Both the position numbers and the translations under genes were made by a program. This document shows positions 26,670-34,489 of a DNA stretch of 36,668 nt, in pieces (positions within the stretch are counted from its first letter, which is position 1; each line of letters opens with the position of its first letter). Source of the DNA: Acidimicrobiia bacterium. Its GTDB lineage: Bacteria > Actinomycetota > Acidimicrobiia > Spongiisociales > ZC4RG35. Below the pieces are notes generated by a model. It made no database searches. It saw only the letters and a program-made list of their open reading frames with translations, and was not told the DNA's origin. The stretch covers positions 1 to 36,668 of the forward strand of contig JARDZU010000003.1 of the NCBI GenBank assembly GCA_029240695.1. Direction: 5' to 3'.

Positions 26670-28160
26670 TCACTCCTCCTGGTCGATCGCGGGGGCGGAA
26701 ACTACCAGCGGCCGCCGGACGCGCCACCAGGTGAGGAGCCCGATGAGGGCGGCGGCGATCATGACGACGTCGCCGGTTCTGGCGTAGAAGGACGGTGTGC
26801 GACCGGCGACCGCGCCGTAGATGATCTCCTGGGTACCCAGTCCGGTGGTTTTGCCATATACCCCCGATGCATCGATAAACGTCGACTTCCCGGTCACGGC
26901 GGCGTGAACCACGTCGAGACCGAGCTCTGCGGCGCGCATCCGGGTCATGCCGATGAACTGGTCGGTGCCGGGGGTGGTCCCATATGAGCCCTCGTTGGTG
27001 GCAACCACGATCAGATTCGCCCCCGCCTCGGCGTGTTGGCGGGGATAGCGGGAGAACCCGCCTTCGAAGGAGATCACGGACCCGATCTGCAGCAGACCTG
27101 TATCGAACACCACCGGACCCGTGCCCGGAATCATGTCCCGGGGCACCTGTTCCAGCTCGGGGATCCAGTCGAACAGCGGCCGAAACGGGATGTACTCCCC
27201 AAACGGAACCGGGTGCTGCTTGCGGTACTCACCGACGATCTCCCCCTTCGGATTGAAGACGATATTGACGTTCTCCCATTGAGTCTCACTCAGCGGGCGA
27301 TCGCTGCCGACCAGGAACCAGGCCCCGATTCGTCGTGCCTCTTCGGCGATCGCATTCCCCACCTCGGGGTTCTGCACCGGATCGGCGTTCAAGCCCCCGG
27401 TGGATCCCTCAGACCACACAACCAAATGCACGGAGCCCGGTTCGATCGTCCGGGTCAGGTCGAGGTGCTGGAAGAAGGTGCGCAACCGCTCGTCCGGCGG
27501 ACAGTGCTCGAAGGGACAAGGAGTGGATCCCTGGACGATCGCCACGTCTACAGCAGGGAGGGCCTCCGTCGGGCTGCTCGGCCACCACGACCAAACCGCG
27601 AAGACACCGATGGCGGCCAACGGAACCCCGAGGAGCGACCACTTGCGATGGCGAAAGGTGAGAGCGACCACGGTGGCCGCGACCAACACTGTCAGCACGG
27701 TGATTCCGCTGGTCCCGTATAGAGGCGCTAGCGCGCGGGCCCAGGCCTGGTCGGAGAGGGCGTACCCGGGCGCTCCCCACTCGAAGCCGTTGAAAGGGAA
27801 GTAGGACCGGATCAACTCCATGAGAGCCCAGCCCCCGACTGCCAACGCCAGCCATATCCCCAGGGTCCGGTGGTTGTATCCGGATAGCCACCACCCGTAG
27901 AGCACATGGAACCCCGCAAACGCAACGACCAAGGGGAACACTGCGACCAGGCCGAGTTCCCCGATCCACCAGATCAGACCACTGAAGAACGTAAGTCCGT
28001 AGAGGGCCCCGTAGAGAAGTCCTTGTGCGCGGCTTCCGGCCATCCGGAGCCCGGCAAGGAATAGGGCGATGCCGGGCAGGATCAGCCAGCCCGGCCCGAT
28101 TCGGGGGAAGGCCAGAGCTGATAGGGCGGCACCGGCGAGGACGAGAAGACCACCGATCAC
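26670..28160 (-). CDS. lnt: Apolipoprotein N-acyltransferase-like (nitrilase fold); Ser at the usual catalytic Cys position
   Basis: N-terminal TM region, VVWSEGSTGG, YRKQHPVPFGEY, GSVISFEGGFSR, ATNEGSYGTTPGTDQFIGMTRMRAAELGLDVVHAAVTGKSTFID. Confidence 0.88.
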   Translation of the reverse strand: MIGGLLVLAGAALSALAFPRIGPGWLILPGIALFLAGLRMAGSRAQGLLYGALYGLTFFSGLIWWIGELGLVAVFPLVVAFAGFHVLYGWWLSGYNHRTLGIWLALAVGGWALMELIRSYFPFNGFEWGAPGYALSDQAWARALAPLYGTSGITVLTVLVAATVVALTFRHRKWSLLGVPLAAIGVFAVWSWWPSSPTEALPAVDVAIVQGSTPCPFEHCPPDERLRTFFQHLDLTRTIEPGSVHLVVWSEGSTGGLNADPVQNPEVGNAIAEEARRIGAWFLVGSDRPLSETQWENVNIVFNPKGEIVGEYRKQHPVPFGEYIPFRPLFDWIPELEQVPRDMIPGTGPVVFDTGLLQIGSVISFEGGFSRYPRQHAEAGANLIVVATNEGSYGTTPGTDQFIGMTRMRAAELGLDVVHAAVTGKSTFIDASGVYGKTTGLGTQEIIYGAVAGRTPSFYARTGDVVMIAAALIGLLTWWRVRRPLVVSAPAIDQEE

Positions 28161-28251
28161 CGGCGGGAGAGTATGCCGTGCTTGATTCTTTCTGCACTAC
28201 GCCACTCCCTGCATTGGGAACGCGGTGTGTGCTGGCCCGTATCCTGAAGCC

Positions 28252-29058
28252 ATGTGGGAAGGTGATGTTTGGGTTGCGGTGCGTGCGGCGCGGGCCGGCG
28301 CCGGCGTGGTGCGCCGTGGCTTCGACCAGGAGTTCACCACTGAGATGAAGGGAGTGGTGGACCCGGTCACAGAGATCGACCACGAGGCGGAATACGCCAT
28401 CACGAGCGTCATCGCATCGCATTTCCCCAACGACTCGATCCTGGCCGAAGAAGGGGGAGGAGCAGACTGGCGCAGCCGCCGGGTCTGGATCATCGATCCG
28501 CTGGACGGCACGGTCAATTTCGTCAATCGAATCCCCCAGGTCGCGGTATCGGTCGCCCTCTGGGACGAGGGAAGACCCTTGGTCGGCGTGGTCATCGATG
28601 TCGCCCGGGATGAGGAGTTCGTCGCCAGCCAGGGTGAGGGTGCTCGATCGAACGGGAGGCCTATCCGCGTCTCCGAAGCGGCAGCACTCCAGGACTCCCT
28701 GCTGGTCACCGGTTTCCCCTACGACCGGCAGGAGCATGCCCGTGCCTATCTTCACGTCATGGAGCAAGTGATGACGCGATCACGGGGTACGAGACGCATG
28801 GGGGCTGCCGCCCTCGACATGGCGTGGGTGGCCTGTGGACGATTCGACGGCTACTGGGAGCATGGCGGCCCAGCCGGCGTCAAGCCGTGGGACGCGGCGG
28901 CCGGGATGCTGCTGGTCACCGAGGCCGGTGGAACGGCGACGGACAGCAAGGGATCGACCAACGAGCTCCAGCCATCCGCATTCGTTGTGACCAACGGGAA
29001 GATCCACGAGGAACTGCGTCAGATCGTCGACGATTCGATGCCCGAGCATCTCCTCTGA
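28252..29058 (+). CDS. Inositol monophosphatase family protein
   Basis: DPVTEIDHEAE, DSILAEEGGG, VWIIDPLDGTVNFVN, PWDAAAGMLLVTEAGG. Confidence 0.92.
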   Translation: MWEGDVWVAVRAARAGAGVVRRGFDQEFTTEMKGVVDPVTEIDHEAEYAITSVIASHFPNDSILAEEGGGADWRSRRVWIIDPLDGTVNFVNRIPQVAVSVALWDEGRPLVGVVIDVARDEEFVASQGEGARSNGRPIRVSEAAALQDSLLVTGFPYDRQEHARAYLHVMEQVMTRSRGTRRMGAAALDMAWVACGRFDGYWEHGGPAGVKPWDAAAGMLLVTEAGGTATDSKGSTNELQPSAFVVTNGKIHEELRQIVDDSMPEHLL

Positions 29059-30296
29059 TGTATCACGACCACCACTTCCACCCGCTGGGCTACGCCGCCC
29101 TGGTGACCGGTCTGGAGCTCATGGATGCCCCGGACCTGGACACGGTGGCGCGTCGGGTCGGCGAATTCGCCAGCCGGGTGGAAGGCCCGGTGATCGGCCA
29201 ACGTCTCAACGACGAACGGCTAGCCGAACGGCGGCTGCCCACCCGGGAGGACCTGGACAATGCCGTCGGAGAACGACCCGTTCTGATCTACCGGTACTGC
29301 GGTCACATCGCGGTCGCCAACAGCGCAGCGTTGTCGCTCGCCGGGGTCGATCGCGACAGCACCGATCCGGAAGGTGGGTCATTCGACCGCGACCTGGCGG
29401 GTTTGCCCAACGGGGTGCTTCGAGAGACGGCGATCCAGACCGTCTCCTCGGCAATCGCCCCGCTGGTGACCGGCCCTCCTGACTCAGCCATCCTGCGCGC
29501 CCTCAGCGATCTCACCAGGATGGGCATCGGATCCGTGACCGGGATCGTCTCGGCGGGCGAGCCGCTCTGGTGCGGGGTCCGCGACGAGCTCGACGCCCTT
29601 TGCCGTCTTGCCCCAGCCCTGCCCATCGATGTCGACGTTTTGGTCATCGCCTCCGACACCCATCAGCTGGCCGAAGCGGCTGAGAAGATTCGCAACACAC
29701 AGGGCAGGATTCAATTCCTCGGGTGGAAGGACTTCGCCGATGGCAGCTTCGGTGGCCACACCGCGGCGATGCACGAGCCTTTCGCCGATCGCCCGGATAC
29801 CAGCGGCACTGATCGGCTCGACGCGGAGCATGTCATGACCATGGCTCGGGCCTCGATGATGCTGGGAGGTTCGGTCGCCATTCACGCCATCGGTGATCGG
29901 GCCAACGATCGGGTCCTCGATGTGTTCGAGGAACTGGTCGAAATGGGGGCCGACCCCGAGCGTCTTCGAGTCGAGCACGCCTCGCTATTGACGGACGCGG
30001 CGATCGAGCGGATGGCTCGGCTCGGCGTAACCGCTTCGGTCCAGCCCGCCTTCCTCGCGTCGGAGGGCGACTGGCTGGAAAAGCGCCTCGGAGAGGAGCG
30101 GATGAACCGGGTCTATCCCTTCCGGTCGTTGCTCGAAGCGGGGGTCAAGGTGATCGGTGGGAGCGACTCACCTGTCGAGCTGCCCGACCCGGCGATCGGT
30201 ATCGCCGCCGCGGTCGACCGGCCCGGATTCAACCAGTCGGAGACCCTGACCCCCGATCAGGCCGAGGCCCTCTTCGCCCCACCCGCCCGCTTCTGA
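29058..30296 (+). CDS. Amidohydrolase-3 (YtcJ-like) family protein, apparently minimal (barrel only)
   Basis: ATG 29058 in TGATG overlap; MYHDHHFHPLGY, FADGSFGGHTAAM, VAIHAIGDRAND, LRVEHASLL, GSDSPVE; no N- or C-terminal beta-sandwich. Confidence 0.78.
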   Translation: MYHDHHFHPLGYAALVTGLELMDAPDLDTVARRVGEFASRVEGPVIGQRLNDERLAERRLPTREDLDNAVGERPVLIYRYCGHIAVANSAALSLAGVDRDSTDPEGGSFDRDLAGLPNGVLRETAIQTVSSAIAPLVTGPPDSAILRALSDLTRMGIGSVTGIVSAGEPLWCGVRDELDALCRLAPALPIDVDVLVIASDTHQLAEAAEKIRNTQGRIQFLGWKDFADGSFGGHTAAMHEPFADRPDTSGTDRLDAEHVMTMARASMMLGGSVAIHAIGDRANDRVLDVFEELVEMGADPERLRVEHASLLTDAAIERMARLGVTASVQPAFLASEGDWLEKRLGEERMNRVYPFRSLLEAGVKVIGGSDSPVELPDPAIGIAAAVDRPGFNQSETLTPDQAEALFAPPARF

Positions 30297-30302
30297 GCGG
30301 GC
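30285..30302. terminator. Hairpin GCCCGCT-TCTG-AGCGGGC overlapping the amidohydrolase stop codon
   Basis: Perfect 7-bp stem, 4-nt loop; lies in a convergent gap. Confidence 0.55.
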
Positions 30303-30347
30303 TTCCCCGACACTCAGTCCCACAGCCCGTCCCCGGGTCGAGGGACC

Positions 30348-31544
30348 TCAGGTTCGCAGCATCGCGGCCAGAGCCGAATAATCGTCAGCGGTGTTGTGGA
30401 GATGGGCGGAGATGCGCAGCAATTGATGGGGCCATCGCGGCCAGTTCATGACGATGGTCGAAAAGCCGGCATCGAAGAGGTCGTCCATGATCGGGGACAG
30501 CTCGCCACCGGGGTCCGGGCCGGTGGCATCGGGTAGGACCACGGAGGCCATGGAGCCCACCATCCCGTCAGGCGCCGGCAAAGGGGTTGCGACCGTCTCC
30601 GAGATCAGATGCCTCCCATATAGAACGAGGTCGTGGTTGCGCTTCATCACGGCGTCCCAACCCCCGGCCTCCAACCCGCCCACCAGACGCAGGGCGTCGG
30701 GCACAACCGCCCAGGCGCTGAAATCGTCCGTGCCCAGCCAATCGAACAGCGCGTGGTACCGGTCCTTCGGGGCCTCGACCTCGGCGTTGTATCCGTGGGA
30801 GATGACAGCCGGCACCGTCATCTCGATCCGGTCGGCCCTCGAGTGGAGGAAAGCCGCCCCCTTGGGGGCGCACACCCACTTGTGCAGGTTCCCGGTGTAC
30901 CAGGACGACCCCAGGTCATCGATCGTCAATGGAACCTGACCCGGGCCATGCGCCCCGTCGACGACAACCGCGATATCGGGCTCGAGAGCCGCAACGATGT
31001 CCTGGATCGGAAATACAAGGGCCGTCGGTGACGTGACATGGTCGATGACGGCCAGCTTCGTCTTCGGCGTAACCGCGTCGAGGACCGCCTCGGTGACCTG
31101 ATCTGGGCTTTCGATCGGAAACGGCACCCGGGCCACCACCACGTCGGCCCCGGTCCGCTCGCCGGTGAACCGGAGGATCTGACGAACCGCGTTGTAGTCA
31201 TGGGCGGTGGTCAGCAACTGGTCGCCGGGCCGGAGCAAGGGCGCGAATGATTGAAGAACCGATGCGATCCCGGTGGTCGCGTTCAGCACCGGTGCCAGGC
31301 TGACTGGGTCGGCGCCCACGAATTCGCCAACAGCCTCCCGAGAACGGTCCATGGCAGGCTGCAGCTCCCTCCACACAAAACGGCTGGGATCGGCCTCGAA
31401 CCTGCGCCTCCAATCCGTCTGCAACTCGAGCACATCGTTCATCACCGCACCGAACGAGCCATGGTTGAGATGCCGGACTCCAGGATCAAGCGCCCATGTC
31501 GGTCGACCCTGCTCGTCATGCGAACCTGATGCAGTTCGTTGCAT
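30348..31544 (-). CDS. Class V PLP aminotransferase (isopenicillin-N epimerase-like)
   Basis: LNHGSFGAV, VLNATTGIASVLQS, VIDHVTSPTALVFPI, VVVDGAHGPGQV, WYTGNLHKWVCAPKGAAFL. Confidence 0.88.
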   Translation of the reverse strand: MQRTASGSHDEQGRPTWALDPGVRHLNHGSFGAVMNDVLELQTDWRRRFEADPSRFVWRELQPAMDRSREAVGEFVGADPVSLAPVLNATTGIASVLQSFAPLLRPGDQLLTTAHDYNAVRQILRFTGERTGADVVVARVPFPIESPDQVTEAVLDAVTPKTKLAVIDHVTSPTALVFPIQDIVAALEPDIAVVVDGAHGPGQVPLTIDDLGSSWYTGNLHKWVCAPKGAAFLHSRADRIEMTVPAVISHGYNAEVEAPKDRYHALFDWLGTDDFSAWAVVPDALRLVGGLEAGGWDAVMKRNHDLVLYGRHLISETVATPLPAPDGMVGSMASVVLPDATGPDPGGELSPIMDDLFDAGFSTIVMNWPRWPHQLLRISAHLHNTADDYSALAAMLRT

Positions 31545-31569
31545 ATGTGCAACGTAGAGCCTCAGGTTC
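31522..31569. promoter_or_regulatory. 48-bp nested palindrome, copy C
   Basis: GAACCTGATG-CAGTTC-GTTGC-ATATGT-GCAAC-GTAGAG-CCTCAGGTTC; same 10-6-5-6-5-6-10 geometry as copies A and B. Confidence 0.78.
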
Positions 31570-31600
31570 GGTGTCGCGGCCCCTCGCTACCGTGGCGGGC

Positions 31601-33565
31601 ATGACGAATTTGGATTTTGGGTTCTCTCAGGTGACTGCGGACAAGGTGAGCGAGGGGATGGACGAGGCGCTCGAGGGTGCGCAAAAGCTCCTCGAGGCTC
31701 TCGTCGCGCCAAAAGGGACCCGGACGTTTGAGAACACCATGTTGCCCCTCGACCAGATCGCCGATTTGCTCTCCAAGGCCAATGCCACCCACGCCTTCAT
31801 GGGCTATGTCCACCCCGAGAAGGAGGTCCGCTCTCAGGCCAAGGCCGCCGAGGAGAAACTGGAGACCTTCGGCGTGGAAATGGTCTTCCGCGACGACCTC
31901 AATGCAGCCATCAAGGAGTACGCCGCCACCGATGAGGCGGAGAGCTTGGAGGGCGAAAAGGCTCGTCTGGTCGAGTTCACCCTCAGAGATCTGCGTCATG
32001 CCGGCCACGAGCTCTCACCCGAGGCGAGAGCCAGGGTCAAGGAGAGGACGCAGCGCCTTGTCGAGCTCGGGGTCCGCTTCCAAGAGAACATCGACGAATG
32101 GGAGGACCACATCCTCGTCGACCCGGAGGAGCTGGATGGTCTGCCTCCCAGCTTCGCCGAGTCGCTCGAGACCGACGCGGAGACGGGCAAGCTCAAGGTG
32201 ACTCTCGCCTACCCCCATCTCATACCATTCATCGAGAACGCCACACGCCGCGATCTGCGCGAAGAGTTGTCGTTCAAGTTCAACACACAGGCGGTCGAGG
32301 CCAACCGGAAGATCCTGGAGGAGGCCCGCGACCTGCGTCATCAGATTGCGGAGGAGTTCGGCGTCCCCAGCTGGTCCCATCACAGGCTCGAGGACAGGAT
32401 GGCCAAGGATCCGGAACGGGTGGCCGCGTTCTATGAAGACCTCGTGCCACCACTCACCAAGCAAGGCGAGATCGAACTAGCTCACTTGGGTGAGCTGCTC
32501 CAAGCCGACACAGGCGACAGCCAGATCCAGACCTGGGATTGGCGTTTCTACGACACCCAGCAGCGTCGCACCGACTACGGCGTCGATCCCTTCGAGGTGG
32601 CCAACTACTTCCCGCTCGACTCGGTGCTCGGCGGGATGTTCGATTTGGTCCAGGAGACTTTCGGCCTCGAGTTCCGCGAAACCCAGGATCCGGACGTCTG
32701 GCATCCCGATGTGCGTCTGTTCGCCATCCACGACGCCGGGAGCGGCGACGAGCTCGCCCACTTCTATCTCGATCTCTTCCCGCGCGAGGGCAAGTACGGC
32801 CATGCCGCCGAGTTCCCATTGGTAATGAGCCGACGACTGGAGGACGGTTCATATCAGAACCCCGTGTGCGCCATGGTCGCCAACTTCACCAAGCCGACCG
32901 CCTCGGCTCCATCCTTGCTCCAACACGGCGAGGTCGAAACGCTCTTCCACGAGTTCGGCCATGTCCTCCACCAGAACCTGGGCAGGACCGAGCTCGCCAG
33001 GTTCGCCGGGACCAGCGTGGAGAGAGACTTCGTGGAGGCGCCGAGTCAAATCATGCAGCATTGGGTGTGGCGCGCCGACGTTCTCAGCCGTTTCGCCCGC
33101 CACCACCAGACCGGTGACCCCATCCCCGATCACCTGGTCGAGCAACTGGTCGCCGCTCGCCAGCTCAACGTGTCCATCCACCAGCTCCGCCAGCTCCAAT
33201 ACGGGTGGTGGGACCAGACGATCCACGGGACCGACCCAGAGATCGACCTCGACATCGTCCTCCGGGACGGGGCAACGCTGGGCCTTATCCCGTTCCACGA
33301 GGGCACGTTCGCCCTTGCCTCGTTCGGCCACCTCATGGGGGGTTACGACGCCGCCTATTACGGGTACATGTGGTCCGAAGTGTTCGGAGACGACATGTTT
33401 TCCCGGTTCGAGGATGAGGGAGTCACCAACCCGGAGGTCGGAATGGCCTACCGGCGTGAGGTGTTGGAAAAGGGCGGCTCGGTAGATGCCGATGAGATGC
33501 TCAGTGCTTTTCTGGGTCGTGAGCCCGACAACACCGCATTCCTGAGGAAGCTCGGCATCGAGTGA
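31601..33565 (+). CDS. M3-family oligopeptidase (thimet oligopeptidase/oligopeptidase A-like)
   Basis: ETLFHEFGHVLHQNLGRTELARFAGTSVERDFVEAPSQIMQHWVW (HExxH and downstream Glu). Start ATG 31601 (MTNLDFGF). Confidence 0.93.
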   Translation: MTNLDFGFSQVTADKVSEGMDEALEGAQKLLEALVAPKGTRTFENTMLPLDQIADLLSKANATHAFMGYVHPEKEVRSQAKAAEEKLETFGVEMVFRDDLNAAIKEYAATDEAESLEGEKARLVEFTLRDLRHAGHELSPEARARVKERTQRLVELGVRFQENIDEWEDHILVDPEELDGLPPSFAESLETDAETGKLKVTLAYPHLIPFIENATRRDLREELSFKFNTQAVEANRKILEEARDLRHQIAEEFGVPSWSHHRLEDRMAKDPERVAAFYEDLVPPLTKQGEIELAHLGELLQADTGDSQIQTWDWRFYDTQQRRTDYGVDPFEVANYFPLDSVLGGMFDLVQETFGLEFRETQDPDVWHPDVRLFAIHDAGSGDELAHFYLDLFPREGKYGHAAEFPLVMSRRLEDGSYQNPVCAMVANFTKPTASAPSLLQHGEVETLFHEFGHVLHQNLGRTELARFAGTSVERDFVEAPSQIMQHWVWRADVLSRFARHHQTGDPIPDHLVEQLVAARQLNVSIHQLRQLQYGWWDQTIHGTDPEIDLDIVLRDGATLGLIPFHEGTFALASFGHLMGGYDAAYYGYMWSEVFGDDMFSRFEDEGVTNPEVGMAYRREVLEKGGSVDADEMLSAFLGREPDNTAFLRKLGIE

Positions 33566-33653
33566 TGCTCAGGTCGCCGACCCGCCATGCCGATGACCAT
33601 GAGTACATCGCCGCAGGCTGGTCTGGCGATGGTCGGTGACCCGGAGGTAGACT

Positions 33654-33844
33654 GGGGTTTCCAGGGAACCGATTCGGGCTTCCCGACGTCTCAATCCCAG
33701 GAGCGGTTGTTTACCGCCGCTTTAAGGGCTGGCTCGCACAGTGATGGTGCGCACGAGAATCCTCCGGGATCCTCGTACCGGCAAAGAATCAGATCACAAG
33801 AGACTTGAACTAATCACCGGCCCAGGTCAAGGAGGGCCACTGAA
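33654..33844 (+). ncRNA. Candidate structured 5' leader / cis-regulatory RNA
   Basis: Putative -10 TAGACT 33648-33653; tandem hairpins 33664-33684, 33703-33717, 33736-33750, 33753-33776; SD AAGGAGGG 33829-33836 before ATG 33845. Confidence 0.45.
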
Positions 33845-34042
33845 ATGACAGACATCGTTAGAGGGGCCGCCATCAAGGGCATGACCCGACCTTCGAAGAG
33901 ATTCAACGAAGGCCGCGTCTGCGCCAAGAAGGGCTGCACCACCAAGCTTTCCCAATACAACAAGGCGGAGTACTGCCATGCTCATGCCCCGGTCCGGTTC
34001 CCCCGGGTCCGCGGCAAGATCATGGACGGACAAGACGCCTGA
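33845..34042 (+). CDS. Small Cys/His (zinc-ribbon-like) conserved protein, 65 aa
   Basis: RVCAKKGCTTKLSQYNKAEYCHAHAPVRFPRVRGK with C-x4-C-x12-C-x-H-x-H arrangement; strong SD. Confidence 0.8.
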   Translation: MTDIVRGAAIKGMTRPSKRFNEGRVCAKKGCTTKLSQYNKAEYCHAHAPVRFPRVRGKIMDGQDA

Positions 34043-34094
34043 GGACTCTGACCGGGACAGGTCCTCTCCCCCTCCCCGTTCCGAGTCAGAAAAT

Positions 34095-34127
34095 GCAAAA
34101 CGCATCGGCGATGCCGGTGCGTTTTGC
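34095..34127. terminator. Long hairpin GCAAAACGCATCGGC-GAT-GCCGGTGCGTTTTGC
   Basis: 15-bp stem including one T-G wobble, 3-nt loop; between the small Cys/His gene and the HMA gene. Confidence 0.8.
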
Positions 34128-34169
34128 GCGTCTGGTGGCCGACAGGAAGCAACGGGTAGCCTCGATGTC

Positions 34170-34379
34170 ATGAGCGAGGTTCTCCTGCAGGCTCCCGAGA
34201 TCCACTGCGATCAGTGCAAGACGAGCATCGAAGGCGCCGTCGGGATCATCGATGGCGTGCAATCGGTGGAGGTCGGCATCGCAGATGCCACGGTGAGAGT
34301 CGCCTACGACGACGCCCGCGTCGAGCTCGGCTCGATCAAGAAGGCCATTGAGGCGCAGGGCTACGCCGTATTCGGCTGA
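34170..34379 (+). CDS. Heavy-metal-associated (HMA) domain protein, copper-chaperone-like
   Basis: APEIHCDQCKTSIEGAVGIIDGVQSVEVGIADATVRVAYD: CxxC of HMA, length 69 aa. Start 34170. Confidence 0.88.
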   Translation: MSEVLLQAPEIHCDQCKTSIEGAVGIIDGVQSVEVGIADATVRVAYDDARVELGSIKKAIEAQGYAVFG

Positions 34380-34489
34380 CAGAGGCGCTTCCCGGGCCGT
34401 GGAGGCAGCAGTTTCAGTGCCGCGTTTGGTGCGGTTTCGCCCCGACCCGGAGTGAATCCCTAGTCGGGGACGAGGAGTAGGTTGGAGCG

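Noticed and set aside
27409-28767. 452-aa minus-strand ORF overlapping lnt and the IMPase gene
   Set aside because: Out of frame with both well-supported proteins; no domain pattern.
30346-30355. A fourth perfect CCTCAGGTTC arm at the 3' end of the class V aminotransferase gene
   Set aside because: It encodes the last residues and stop codon of the ORF and has no partner arm at the 38-bp offset seen in the other copies; treated as probable coincidence or an isolated half-site.
34440-34469. CCCCGAC-N16-GTCGGGG inverted repeat upstream of PAC2
   Set aside because: Only 7-bp GC arms with a long spacer; common by chance in this composition, so not promoted without conservation data.
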